A DNA stretch of 12,579 nucleotides. Source: a candidate division BRC1 bacterium ADurb.BinA292. GTDB lineage: Bacteria; Sumerlaeota; Sumerlaeia; MVZB01. The notes beneath the pieces are model-generated. The model saw nothing but the letters and a program-made list of their open reading frames with translations, ran no database searches and was not told where the DNA came from. The position numbers and the translations under genes are program-made. Positions 1 through 8,648 of the stretch are shown piece after piece; the first letter of the stretch is position 1, and each line of letters opens with the position of its first letter. The stretch spans positions 1 to 12,579 of the forward strand of contig MVZB01000084.1 in NCBI GenBank assembly GCA_002068205.1, written 5' to 3'.

Positions 1-40
1 CTCTCGCCGATCCCCGGGCGGACGTCGCCAATCGCCGCCG

Positions 41-804
41 CTACCGCGCCAGCGTGCAGGCGCTCAGCATTGACTCGGCGAGCACGACCAGCACGCCCGG
101 TTCGGGCGCCCGTGAAGGCGATGGCGAAGCCCTCCACATCGGCGGCGTGGGCCAGCGCGGTGAATTGCTCGCCCGCCGGCGATGCCACCACCAACCGTCC
201 CGAGCCATCGATGAACGCCCAGTCAGGCGCTCCGTCGCCGTCCGCATCGCCCGCGGCCAGGCGGTTCGCCCGCCACCCGCCGGAGTCTTCCCGCGCGGTG
301 GCCGTCCACGCGATCTTGCCCGCTTCGTCGAAAAAACACGGTCGTTTCGTCGCTCTGGGCGGCGATCTGCACGGCGCCCCCTGTCGTCCGGCACGCCGAC
401 ATCCCCGCGTAATATGCCCCTCTGGGCCGCAGCGGGGCCAGCGCGTTTCCCTGGGCGTCATACACTTGGACGGCACCGCCCGCTTCCGTCGCGAGAATCC
501 GCGCCGGGTGTCCCTCGCTGGCCGGAACAATCGCCTGGTCCCAGACGTTGCCCAACCGGACACTCCACAGCTTCTGGCCGTCGGCCGACCACGCCTGCAA
601 TCCGCCCATGCCATTCATGCCGACGACCATTTCGTCGGTTCCGTCGCCGTCGAAGTCGCCCCAGTGGGCGCCGTTGACGCCAGACTTCGCGCCAACCTTC
701 CACAACGACTTGCCGGTGGAATCGACCACGGTGACAGCGCGGCCCCAGTTGCCATCGCCGAGCAGGCGCGGCCCGCCGGCTGCATTGCGGCCGCACTCGA
801 TCAG
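41..804 (-). pseudogene. Remnant of an FG-GAP/VCBS-like beta-propeller protein, frameshifted and lacking a 5' end
   Basis: On the minus strand a repeat protein reads from about 804 down to 331. It contains a calcium-loop-like DFDGDGTDE and blade-type strands such as TVVDSTGKSLWKV. At the A6 tract 331-336 (T6 on the coding strand) this frame turns into arginine-rich nonsense. Skipping one base restores sense: FFDEAGKIAWTATA, then a second loop GDADGDGAPDW. Near 100-110 a second one-base skip is probably needed, giving PEPGVLVVLAES, the stop TAG at 41-43 and 18 of 20 codons ending in G or C; without it only 10 of 20 do. Upstream of about 804 no ATG or plausible signal peptide is in frame; a GTG at 729 is the first conventional start but lies inside a blade. 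Such propellers are usually secreted or surface proteins of unknown ligand. It is either a decayed, 5'-truncated gene or an intact one damaged by homopolymer sequencing errors. The missing 5' end favours decay. Confidence 0.6.
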
Positions 805-893
805 TTCTCCTCGGCGGATGCATGGGGATCTTCGCGGAGCGACACTCCCGCGCTCTGCCGATCGCGACGCCGTCCGGCTGGCGCCGCGATATC

Positions 894-908
894 GGACCGG
901 TTTGGTTC
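894..908. promoter_or_regulatory. Operator-like dyad, copy 1 (upstream of the suf promoter)
   Basis: GGACC-GGTTT-GGTTC is an imperfect inverted repeat with 5-bp arms (one mismatch) and a 5-bp spacer. The 14-mer at 893-906 recurs exactly at 959-972. It ends 9 bp before the -35 element at 918. By position it may bind the adjacent Rrf2 regulator. That is inference; it is not an obvious match to the known E. coli IscR boxes. Confidence 0.5.
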
Positions 909-917
909 GCTTTCACC

Positions 918-946
918 TTGCCTCAGCCTCCCCGCCGCGCTACACT
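918..946 (+). promoter_or_regulatory. Candidate sigma70 promoter of the suf operon
   Basis: TTGCCT (918-923) and TACACT (941-946) are separated by exactly 17 bp, giving a predicted transcription start near 953, about 43 bp before the Rrf2 start codon. It lies between the two operator-like dyads. No other comparably good promoter is visible between here and sufB, so it probably drives the regulator and the downstream suf genes. Confidence 0.55.
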
Positions 947-959
947 GGTGCTGGATTCC

Positions 960-974
960 GGACCGGTTTGGTCC
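960..974. promoter_or_regulatory. Operator-like dyad, copy 2 (just downstream of the suf transcription start)
   Basis: GGACC-GGTTT-GGTCC is a perfect 5-bp inverted repeat around a 5-bp spacer. Its centre is 66 bp from that of copy 1, roughly six helical turns. It lies just after the predicted transcription start, a classic repressor position, and before the weak ribosome binding site AAGG (980-983) of the Rrf2 gene. Confidence 0.55.
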
Positions 975-995
975 TCGATAAGGCGACCCCGCACC

Positions 996-1478
996 ATGCT
1001 CCGCCTCACCAAAGCCGCCGATTACGGCATCATCCTGCTGACCTACATGGGCTGGAAGTCCGCCGAGCCGCACAACGCCCGCGACCTCTCCCGCGCCGCG
1101 CATCTCCCCCTGCCGATGGTCAGCAAGATCCTCAAGTCCCTCGCCCGCGCCGGCATTCTGGAATCGCAACGCGGCACCAAGGGGGGCTATCGCCTGGCCC
1201 GGCCCCCCGCCCGGATCTCCGTGGCCGAGATCATCACCGCCCTCGAGGGCCCCATCGCGCTGACCGAGTGCGTCGGCGAGGTCGAGTCCAATTGCAGCGT
1301 CGAGCGGCTCTGCCCGATCCGCGTCAGTTGGCACCGGATCAACCACGCGATCCGCGATGCGCTGGCCGAGATCACCCTGGACGAGATGATGGGCCCGATG
1401 TTTCCGCGCCCCGCCGACCGCCCCGCCGCGGCCGGCGCGCCAACCCTGTCCCTGACCGCCGCGGCCGAGGCGGACTGA
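996..1478 (+). CDS. Rrf2-family Fe-S-responsive transcriptional regulator of the SUF operon
   Basis: This 160-residue protein is of usual Rrf2/IscR length. The N-terminal winged helix-turn-helix opens with MLRLTKAADYGIILL, includes a recognition-helix region around residues 31-53 and ends in the typical wing ESQRGTKGGYRLAR (56-69). The middle carries Cys92, Cys100 and Cys106, the three-cysteine arrangement that holds a [2Fe-2S] cluster in IscR-type regulators. Members placed before sufB match the 'SUF system assembly regulator' type and usually repress the operon when clusters are plentiful. The ATG at 996 is chosen over longer in-frame starts because the protein then begins exactly where the family does, with AAGG 12 bp upstream. 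The last 20 or so residues are Ala/Pro-rich and look disordered. The function is well supported; cluster type and target sites are inferred. Confidence 0.92.
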   Translation: MLRLTKAADYGIILLTYMGWKSAEPHNARDLSRAAHLPLPMVSKILKSLARAGILESQRGTKGGYRLARPPARISVAEIITALEGPIALTECVGEVESNCSVERLCPIRVSWHRINHAIRDALAEITLDEMMGPMFPRPADRPAAAGAPTLSLTAAAEAD

Positions 1479-1512
1479 AACCTAACCTGAGCCCGTGGAA
1501 GGCCCCCGCACG

Positions 1513-2966
<1,454 letters not shown>

Positions 2967-2970
<4 letters not shown>

Positions 2971-2996
2971 CGTTTGGGGTCCGACAATGCTAGGCT
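2967..2996 (+). promoter_or_regulatory. Possible internal promoter ahead of the TerC-type gene
   Basis: GTGACG (2967-2972) and an extended -10 TGC-TAGGCT (hexamer 2991-2996) are 18 bp apart, with a predicted start near 3003. The hexamer matches are only moderate (4/6 and 3/6 plus TG). The 92-bp gap after sufB is much the longest inside the operon, which fits a secondary promoter for the TerC-type gene and sufC onward. Confidence 0.3.
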
Positions 2997-2998
2997 AT

Positions 2999-3036
2999 GG
3001 GGATTTCGCGTCCGGGCCCATTCCCGCGACGCCCCC
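2999..3036 (+). other. Possible leader hairpin upstream of the TerC-type gene
   Basis: GGGG (2999-3002) can pair with CCCC (3033-3036) and TCGCG (3006-3010) with CGCGA (3025-3029), separated by a 3x3 internal loop and closed by a 14-nt loop. No U-tract follows, so it is not an intrinsic terminator. It could be a regulatory leader or an incidental fold of GC-rich sequence. Confidence 0.25.
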
Positions 3037-3062
3037 CATTCCCCTCCCGAGACCGATGTTCG

Positions 3063-4109
3063 ATGCCCGTTCAATGGCTTGGAATCGCGCTATGGCTAGG
3101 CTTCATCCTCTTCATCCTGTTGATGCTCGCGCTCGATCTGGGCGTGTTTCACCGGCACGATCGCGTTATCCGCGTGCGCGAGGCGCTGGGATGGAGCGCC
3201 TTCTGGATCTGCCTCGCCCTGATTTTCAACGTCCTGCTCTACTTCTACTGGGACGACCTGCATCCGTTCGGCTCATGGGGCGCGCAGTACACCCCACGCG
3301 AGGCGGCGCTGATGTTCCTGGCCGGCTACGTCGTGGAGAAGGCCCTCAGCGTCGACAACCTGTTCGTCATCCTGATGATCTTCAGTTACTTCCGCACGCC
3401 GCGGGTCTACCAGCACCGCGTCCTTTACTACGGGATCCTGGGCGCGCTCGTCTTCCGCTTTATCTTCATCATGCTGGGGGCGGTCATCCTGCACCGCTTC
3501 TTCTGGATGACGATCGTCTTCGGCCTGTTTCTGATCTATTCGGGCGTCAAGATGATGCTGGTCAAGGATCACGAGATCGAGCCGGAGAAGAACCCGGTCA
3601 TCCGCCTGTTCAAGCGCCTCGTGCCGGTGACGCAGGATTACCGCGGCAAGCATTTCTTCACGCGCATCGACGCACGGCTGTTCGCGACGCCGCTCTTCGT
3701 CAGCCTGCTCGTCGTCGAGGTCAGCGACATCATCTTCGCCGTCGATTCGATCCCGGCGATCTTCGCCATCACGCACGACCCGTTCCTGGTCTTCACGTCG
3801 AACGCGTTCGCCATCCTCGGCCTGCGCTCGCTCTACTTCGCCCTGGATGGCATGGTGCAGCTCTTCCGCTTCCTCAGCTACGGCCTGTCGCTGATCCTGA
3901 TCTTCATCGGCGGCAAGATGCTCTACAACTACGTGGAACAGGAAGTTATGACCGATTGGGGCCACTTCCCGATCGGCGTCTCGCTCGGGATCATCGGCAT
4001 CCTGCTGGCGGGTTCGGTGGCGGCGTCGCTCCTGATCCCGGCGCCGAAGCCGGCGTCGCTCGCGCCCGAGCCCGAGAAACAACGCTCGTTGCGAACTGAA
4101 TCGGAGTAA
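3063..4109 (+). CDS. TerC/Alx-family integral membrane protein, probable metal (Mn2+) transporter
   Basis: A 348-residue polytopic inner-membrane protein with about eight or nine hydrophobic helices. It carries both TerC hallmarks: FLAGYVVEKALSVDNLFVI (residues 85-103) and VVEVSDIIFAVDSIPAIFAIT (217-237). Acidic residues sit inside membrane segments (Asp98, Asp222, Asp228), as expected for metal coordination. Length and motifs fit the Alx-like branch; E. coli Alx and relatives such as MeeF/MeeY are linked to manganese efflux. The ATG at 3063 begins directly at the first helix; a longer in-frame start at 2997 would add a Pro/Arg-rich stretch and lacks a ribosome site. Even at 3063 the ribosome site is weak. 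It sits 92 bp after sufB and 10 bp before sufC, on the same strand, interrupting the usual sufBC order. The family call is firm, the substrate is inferred. Confidence 0.93.
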   Translation: MPVQWLGIALWLGFILFILLMLALDLGVFHRHDRVIRVREALGWSAFWICLALIFNVLLYFYWDDLHPFGSWGAQYTPREAALMFLAGYVVEKALSVDNLFVILMIFSYFRTPRVYQHRVLYYGILGALVFRFIFIMLGAVILHRFFWMTIVFGLFLIYSGVKMMLVKDHEIEPEKNPVIRLFKRLVPVTQDYRGKHFFTRIDARLFATPLFVSLLVVEVSDIIFAVDSIPAIFAITHDPFLVFTSNAFAILGLRSLYFALDGMVQLFRFLSYGLSLILIFIGGKMLYNYVEQEVMTDWGHFPIGVSLGIIGILLAGSVAASLLIPAPKPASLAPEPEKQRSLRTESE

Positions 4110-4119
4110 ACATCGGCAT

Positions 4120-4878
4120 ATGGCGTTACTTGAAATCAGAAACCTGCACGCCAGCGTGGATGGCAAGCAGATCCTCAAGGGGATCAACCTGACGGTCAAC
4201 GGCGGCGAAGTCCACGCGATCATGGGACCGAACGGCTCGGGCAAGAGCACGCTGGCCAACGTCCTGGCGGGGCGCGAAGTCTTCAACGTCACCCAGGGCG
4301 AGGTGTTCTACGACGGGCGGAACCTGCTCGAAATGGACGCCGCCGAGCGCGCCTGCGCCGGCATTTTCCTCGCCTTCCAATACCCGGTCGAAATCCCCGG
4401 CGTCGGCAATCTCTACTTCCTGCGCACGGCCTACAACGCCATCCGGCGCTATCGCGGCGAAGAGGAGATCGACGCGGCCGACTTCCTGAAGCTGGTGCGC
4501 GAAAAGGCCGCGCTGCTCGAAATGGACGAACGGCTGCTCAATCGCTCGCTGAACGAGGGCTTTTCGGGCGGCGAGAAAAAGCGCAACGAAATCTTCCAGA
4601 TGGCGGTGCTCGCCCCCCGCCTCGCGATTCTCGACGAGACCGACTCCGGCCTCGACATCGACGCGCTGCGTATCGTCGCCGACGGCGTCAACTCGCAGCG
4701 CGGTCCCGATCGCGGCGTGATCGTCGTGACCCACTACCAACGCCTGCTCAACCATATCGTCCCCGACTTCGTGCACGTGCTGGCCGACGGCCGCGTCGTT
4801 CGCTCGGGCGGCAAGGAACTCGCCCTCGAACTGGAGGACAAAGGCTACGCCTGGGTCGAGCAGCCCGCCGGCGTTTAG
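4120..4878 (+). CDS. sufC: SUF assembly ATPase SufC
   Basis: ABC-type ATPase of 252 residues, standard for SufC, which powers conformational change in the SufBC2D complex in the cytoplasm rather than transport. All nucleotide-binding elements are intact: Walker A GPNGSGKST (36-44), Q-loop Gln87 in AFQYPVEIPGV, ABC signature FSGGEKKRNE (148-157), Walker B LAILDE (168-173) with Glu173, D-loop SGLDID and His205 in VTHYQRLL. The SGGEKKRNE and DETDSGLD strings distinguish SufC from ordinary importer ATPases. GGAG at 4103-4106 overlaps the end of the TerC-type gene and lies 13 bp before the ATG, somewhat far. The 10-bp gap means transcription through the TerC-type gene is required unless the internal promoter is used. 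Confidence 0.98.
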   Translation: MALLEIRNLHASVDGKQILKGINLTVNGGEVHAIMGPNGSGKSTLANVLAGREVFNVTQGEVFYDGRNLLEMDAAERACAGIFLAFQYPVEIPGVGNLYFLRTAYNAIRRYRGEEEIDAADFLKLVREKAALLEMDERLLNRSLNEGFSGGEKKRNEIFQMAVLAPRLAILDETDSGLDIDALRIVADGVNSQRGPDRGVIVVTHYQRLLNHIVPDFVHVLADGRVVRSGGKELALELEDKGYAWVEQPAGV

Positions 4879-4923
4879 CCCGACTTTGAATTGCGTGACG
4901 GATCGATGCAGGACATGACACCG

Positions 4924-6273
4924 ATGGCGACAAACCCTCCCGGACTGACAGGCCAGGACTACTTCCTCCAGGCGACGGCGCTTGCCGCCCAGGGCCGGGG
5001 ACAGGAACCGGCCTGGCTGGGCGAGCTGCGCCGCGCCGGCGCCGACGCCTTCGCCCGCCTCGGCTTCCCCACCCGCCGCATGGAAGGCTGGCGCTTCACG
5101 TCGCTCGACCCGCTGCTGGATCAGGCCTTCGCCCCCGCCCCCGCCGCCGACGGCGAGCGGGCCATCGCCGACAAAATCCAGCCGTATCTGCTGGGCGATC
5201 TGCCGGCCCATCGGCTGGTCTTCGTCAACGGCCGCCTGCTGCCGGCGCTCTCCGACATCGCGGGCCTGCCCGCCGGGGTCGTGCTGACCAGCTTGCGCGA
5301 AGCGCTGCGCGAGCGGCCGGAGGAGGTCAGGAGTCGGCTCGGCCGGCTCGCGCCCCACGCCGAGCACGCCTTCATCGCGCTCAATCTGGCGCTGCATGAG
5401 GACGGCGTCTACCTCCATGTCCCGCGCGGGCGGCAGATCGACGCCCCGATTCATCTCATCTTCTTCTCGTCGGGCGAGCCGGCCTTCCATGCGCACATCC
5501 GCAACCTGCTCGTGCTCGACGCCGGCGCGCGCGCCACGCTGATCGAAAGCTACGCCGGCGCGGAAGACCATGCCTGCTTCAACACGTCGGTCGCCGAAAC
5601 CTGGCTGGAGCCCGACGCCTGGTTCGATCATTACAAGCTGCAGGAGGAGACGCGCGAGACGATTCACGTCGCGACGCATCATGTCCACCAGGCGCGCGCC
5701 AGCACCTTCGCCACCCACACGATTTCGATCGGCGGCGGCCTGATCCGCAACGAAATCAATCCCGTTCTGGATGGCGAGGGCATCGAATCGACGCTCAACG
5801 GCCTCTACATCCTGGATGGCGCGCAGCACCTCGACAACCACACCCGGTTCGACCACGCCCGGCCCAACTGCCGCAGCACCCAGCTCTACAAGGGCATCCT
5901 CGACGATCGGGCCAGCGCCGTCTTTACCGGCCGCATCCTCGTGCGCGAGGACGCGCAGAAGACCGACGCTTTTCAGCAGAACCGGGGGCTGCTGCTGTCG
6001 CCGCAGGCCAGTCTCAATACCCAGCCGCAGCTCGAAATCTTCGCCGACGACGTCCGCTGCACGCACGGCGCCACGATCGGCCAGTTGGACCCCGAGGCGC
6101 TCTTCTATCTGACGACGCGCGGCATCGACCATCAGGCGGCGCGCGGCTTGCTCACCTACGCCTTCGCCAACGAGATCATCGAGCAGATCCGGATCGAGCC
6201 GATCCATCATCGGCTCGAACGCGAGATCATCCGCCGGTTCCGCGGCGAAGAGCAGGGAGGTGTCGCCGCATGA
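4924..6273 (+). CDS. sufD: Fe-S cluster assembly protein SufD
   Basis: SufD, 449 residues from the chosen start. It is the SufB paralogue in the SufBC2D scaffold, involved in iron acquisition and cluster assembly. The C-terminal beta-helix is well conserved: GLIRNEINPVLDGEG, LDNHTRFDHARP, LYKGILDDRASAVFTGRI, and the key CTHGATIGQLD with Cys379 and His381 (His381 equals E. coli His360). The N-terminal third is more variable, with PTRRMEGWRFTSLDPLL as the typical anchor. Three in-frame ATGs compete (4906, 4915, 4924). AGGA at 4910-4913 is correctly spaced (10 bp) only for 4924, so I use that; 4906 would add six residues. The gap to sufC is 45 bp. The stop overlaps the sufS start in ATGA, implying translational coupling. 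Confidence 0.95.
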   Translation: MATNPPGLTGQDYFLQATALAAQGRGQEPAWLGELRRAGADAFARLGFPTRRMEGWRFTSLDPLLDQAFAPAPAADGERAIADKIQPYLLGDLPAHRLVFVNGRLLPALSDIAGLPAGVVLTSLREALRERPEEVRSRLGRLAPHAEHAFIALNLALHEDGVYLHVPRGRQIDAPIHLIFFSSGEPAFHAHIRNLLVLDAGARATLIESYAGAEDHACFNTSVAETWLEPDAWFDHYKLQEETRETIHVATHHVHQARASTFATHTISIGGGLIRNEINPVLDGEGIESTLNGLYILDGAQHLDNHTRFDHARPNCRSTQLYKGILDDRASAVFTGRILVREDAQKTDAFQQNRGLLLSPQASLNTQPQLEIFADDVRCTHGATIGQLDPEALFYLTTRGIDHQAARGLLTYAFANEIIEQIRIEPIHHRLEREIIRRFRGEEQGGVAA

Positions 6274-7544
6274 GCTCAGCCGTTCCCCTGGACGCCTTGC
6301 GCGACACGCATGCCCCCCGCGTCGAGCCGCTCGATGTCGAGCGCGTGCGCCAGGACTTCCCGATCCTGCAGCGCAAGATCCGCGGCAAGCCGCTGGTCTA
6401 CCTCGACAACGCCGCCAGCAGCCAGCGGCCGCGCGTCGTCATCGAGGCGATCCGCAAGCTCTACGAGCAGGATTACGCCAACATCCACCGCGGCGTCCAT
6501 ACGCTCAGCCAGGTGGCGACCGAAGCCTACGAGAACAGCCGCGACAAGGTGCGCCAGTTCATCGGCGCCGCCGACCGGCGCGAGATCGTCTTCACGCGCG
6601 GAACGACCGAGTCGATCAATCTGGTCGCCAACAGTTTCGCCCGGCCGCGGCTCCAGCCCGGCGACGAAATCCTGATCACCGCCATGGAGCATCACGCCAA
6701 CATCGTCCCCTGGCAGCTCGTCTGCGAGCAGACGGGAGCGCGGCTGCGCGTCGCGCCGATCAGCGACGAGGGCATCCTGCGCATGGAGGAATTCGCCCGC
6801 CTGCTCACGCCGCGGACCCGCCTCGTGGCGGCCGTCCATGTCTCCAACGCGCTGGGGACGATCAATCCGATCCGCCGGATGATCGAACTGGCGCATGCCG
6901 GGGGCATCCCGATTCTGATCGACGGCGCGCAGGCCGCCCCGCATCTGCGGGTCAACGTCCAGCAGCTCGACTGCGACTTCTACGCCTTCTCCGGCCACAA
7001 GATGTGCGGCCCGACCGGCATCGGCGTGCTCTACGGCAAACTGGCGCACCTGGAGGCCATGCCCCCGTGGCAGGGGGGCGGCGACATGATCAACGTCGTC
7101 ACGTTCGAGAAGACGACCTACAACGACCCGCCGCAGCGCTTTGAGGCCGGCACCCCCAACATCGAGGGGGGGATCGCCCTCGCCCCCGCCATCGATTATC
7201 TGCTCGGCCTCGGCATGGACCGGATCGCCGCCTGGGAGAACGAGCTGCTGGCCTACGCCACCCAGTGCGCCGCCGATATCCCCGGCCTGCGCATCATCGG
7301 CACCGCCCCCTGCAAGGCGAGCGTCCTCTCGTTCGTCCTCGACTGCGCGCACCCGCACGACATTGGAACGATCCTGGACCAGGAAGGGATCGCCATCCGC
7401 ACCGGTCACCACTGCGCGCAGCCGGTCATGCAGCGTTTCAACGTGCCGGCGACGGCCCGCGCCTCGTTCTCGTTCTACAACACGCGCGAGGAGGTCGACG
7501 CGCTCTTCCGCGGCCTGCGCAAGGTGCTCGAGGTGTTTGGCTGA
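6270..7544 (+). CDS. sufS: Cysteine desulfurase SufS (PLP-dependent)
   Basis: Group II cysteine desulfurase, 424 residues (usual 405-420). It converts L-cysteine to alanine and leaves a persulfide on the enzyme for SufU. Visible features are the N-terminal YLDNAASSQRP (44-54), EHHANIVPWQ (140-149) with the PLP-stacking His, LIDGAQAAPH (217-225) with the PLP-binding Asp, the Schiff-base lysine Lys244 in FSGHKMCGPTG, and the nucleophile Cys382 in RTGHHCAQPVMQRF. The short loop around Cys382 is the SufS type, not the IscS type. Translation starts inside the sufD stop (ATGA) with a strong ribosome site AGGGAGGTG at 6254-6262, 7 bp upstream, the best in the operon. It ends in a TGATG overlap with sufU, the expected partner. 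Confidence 0.98.
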   Translation: MSSAVPLDALRDTHAPRVEPLDVERVRQDFPILQRKIRGKPLVYLDNAASSQRPRVVIEAIRKLYEQDYANIHRGVHTLSQVATEAYENSRDKVRQFIGAADRREIVFTRGTTESINLVANSFARPRLQPGDEILITAMEHHANIVPWQLVCEQTGARLRVAPISDEGILRMEEFARLLTPRTRLVAAVHVSNALGTINPIRRMIELAHAGGIPILIDGAQAAPHLRVNVQQLDCDFYAFSGHKMCGPTGIGVLYGKLAHLEAMPPWQGGGDMINVVTFEKTTYNDPPQRFEAGTPNIEGGIALAPAIDYLLGLGMDRIAAWENELLAYATQCAADIPGLRIIGTAPCKASVLSFVLDCAHPHDIGTILDQEGIAIRTGHHCAQPVMQRFNVPATARASFSFYNTREEVDALFRGLRKVLEVFG

Positions 7545-7993
7545 TGGCCGATCTGGACGATCTCTACCGCGAGATGATCCTCGACCATTCGCGCAATCCG
7601 CGGAATTTCCGGTCCAACGAGGCCGCCGCCGGCATCGCCCACGGCAACAACCCGCTCTGCGGCGACCGCGTTTCGGTCTTCGTCGACCTCGACGGCGACT
7701 CCATCCGCGACATTTCCTTCCAGGGGAGCGGCTGCGCGATCTGCACCGCCTCCGCCTCGCTGATGACCCAGGCGCTCAAGGGCGCGACGCGTCGGCGCGC
7801 CCAGTTCCTCTTCGAGAACGTCCACCACATGCTGACCGACGGCAAGCTGCCCCACCCCGAAGTCGAACTGGGCAAACTGCATGTGCTGGAGGGCGTGCGC
7901 GAGTTCCCGATCCGCGTCAAGTGCGCGACGCTGCCGTGGCATACCTTCCATTCGGCACTGACTCGCGGCAGCGAGATCGTCAGCACGGAGTAA
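7544..7993 (+). CDS. sufU: SufU-type zinc-dependent sulfurtransferase
   Basis: SufU of 149 residues, an IscU-fold protein that in SUF systems accepts sulfur from SufS and passes it to SufB. The three conserved cysteines and aspartate that bind zinc are present: Cys39 and Asp41 in NNPLCGD, Cys64 in GSGCAICTAS and Cys127 in RVKCATLPWHTF. The family-typical insertion between the second and third cysteine is present (about residues 80-112), and the IscU co-chaperone motif LPPVK is absent, which separates SufU from scaffold IscU. Cys67, adjacent to Cys64, is also common in the family. The start codon overlaps the sufS stop (TGATG), with AGGTG at 7531-7535, 8 bp upstream. No SufE gene is present in the window, consistent with a SufU-type relay. 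Confidence 0.96.
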   Translation: MADLDDLYREMILDHSRNPRNFRSNEAAAGIAHGNNPLCGDRVSVFVDLDGDSIRDISFQGSGCAICTASASLMTQALKGATRRRAQFLFENVHHMLTDGKLPHPEVELGKLHVLEGVREFPIRVKCATLPWHTFHSALTRGSEIVSTE

Positions 7994-7999
7994 CGCATC

Positions 8000-8482
8000 A
8001 TGTTCAACATCAGCAAGCTGTTCGGCCGCGGCGAGGACGAACCGGCGCGCGATCTGGAAGACGAACCCCCCGCGCCGGCCCCCGCGCCCGCCGCGACGCC
8101 GACGGACGAAACCGGCCCGGCCCCCGGTCCGGACTCGGCCGCCGCCTCGGCGCCGGCCGACCCCTACCATGCCGACACCGAAGCGCTGCGCGAGGCGATC
8201 ATTCAGGTCATCCGGACGGTCTACGACCCCGAAATCCCGGTCAACATCTACGATCTGGGCCTGATCTACAACATCGACGTCGATCCCACGGGCTTCTGCC
8301 ACATCCGGATGACGCTGACCGCGCCCAACTGCCCCGCCGCCGGCTATCTGCCCGGCGAAGTGGAGCAGAAGGCCGCCCTCGTCGAGGGGATCCGCGGCGT
8401 GACCGTCGACGTCGTCTGGGAGCCGCAATGGAATCAATCCATGATGTCCGACGCCGCGCGCCTGGAATTGGGTATCTATTGA
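8000..8482 (+). CDS. sufT: SufT, MIP18/DUF59-family Fe-S assembly protein with an acidic Ala/Pro-rich N-terminal extension
   Basis: 160 residues. The domain from about residue 57 to the end is a MIP18/DUF59 fold: DPEIPVNIYDLGLIY (76-90), Cys111 in LTAPNCPAAGYLP, and a C-terminal WEPQWNQSMMSDAARLELG. This matches the SufT branch found at the end of suf operons, which supports Fe-S protein maturation, possibly as a carrier or targeting factor. Residues 13-56 form an extra segment made largely of Ala, Pro, Asp and Glu that looks disordered; typical SufT proteins are about 100-120 residues. The ATG at 8000 has GGAG 9 bp upstream (7987-7990), and the extension begins with a plausible amphipathic MFNISKLFGRG, so I accept the long start. 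It lies 6 bp after sufU and closes the operon. Confidence 0.92.
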   Translation: MFNISKLFGRGEDEPARDLEDEPPAPAPAPAATPTDETGPAPGPDSAAASAPADPYHADTEALREAIIQVIRTVYDPEIPVNIYDLGLIYNIDVDPTGFCHIRMTLTAPNCPAAGYLPGEVEQKAALVEGIRGVTVDVVWEPQWNQSMMSDAARLELGIY

Positions 8483-8495
8483 GCTTTCCAATAAT

Positions 8496-8532
8496 TCGGC
8501 TCTCGGCTCTCGTCCCTCGTCCTCGGCTCTCG
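8496..8532. repeat. Short direct repeats of TCGGCTCTCG after sufT
   Basis: TCGGCTCTCG occurs at 8496-8505, 8503-8512 (overlapping) and 8523-8532, with the variant CTCGTCCCTCGTCC between. It looks like local slippage-type low-complexity DNA in the 3' region of the suf operon. No matching inverted arm is present, so it cannot form a hairpin alone. Confidence 0.6.
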
Positions 8533-8648
8533 ATAGCTTTCACTTCCGCCCACTCATTGTGAATCCGAGCCCTGGCGCGTCACATGAGGGACTGTTCCAC
8601 CTTGTCGGGGCGCTCCCTCTGCTCCCCCCCTCCCCCGCGAGGCGAACC

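Noticed and set aside
70..981. A + strand open frame of 303 codons in the first kilobase
   Set aside because: The minus strand carries recognisable beta-propeller repeats over most of it, and its far end runs through the suf promoter. The product is Arg/Pro/Ala-rich without structure.
2971..3062. yybP-ykoY Mn2+ riboswitch before the TerC-type gene
   Set aside because: Only a GAGACC-like string and a GGGG start resemble the motif. The leader from the likely transcript start is about 60 nt, too short for the two-helix junction structure.
4126..6210. A 694-codon open frame on the minus strand opposite sufC and sufD
   Set aside because: Its product is rich in Arg, Gly, Ala, Val and Asp with no domain pattern, as expected when GC-ending codons of a real gene are read from the other strand. 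The + strand genes here have intact catalytic motifs.
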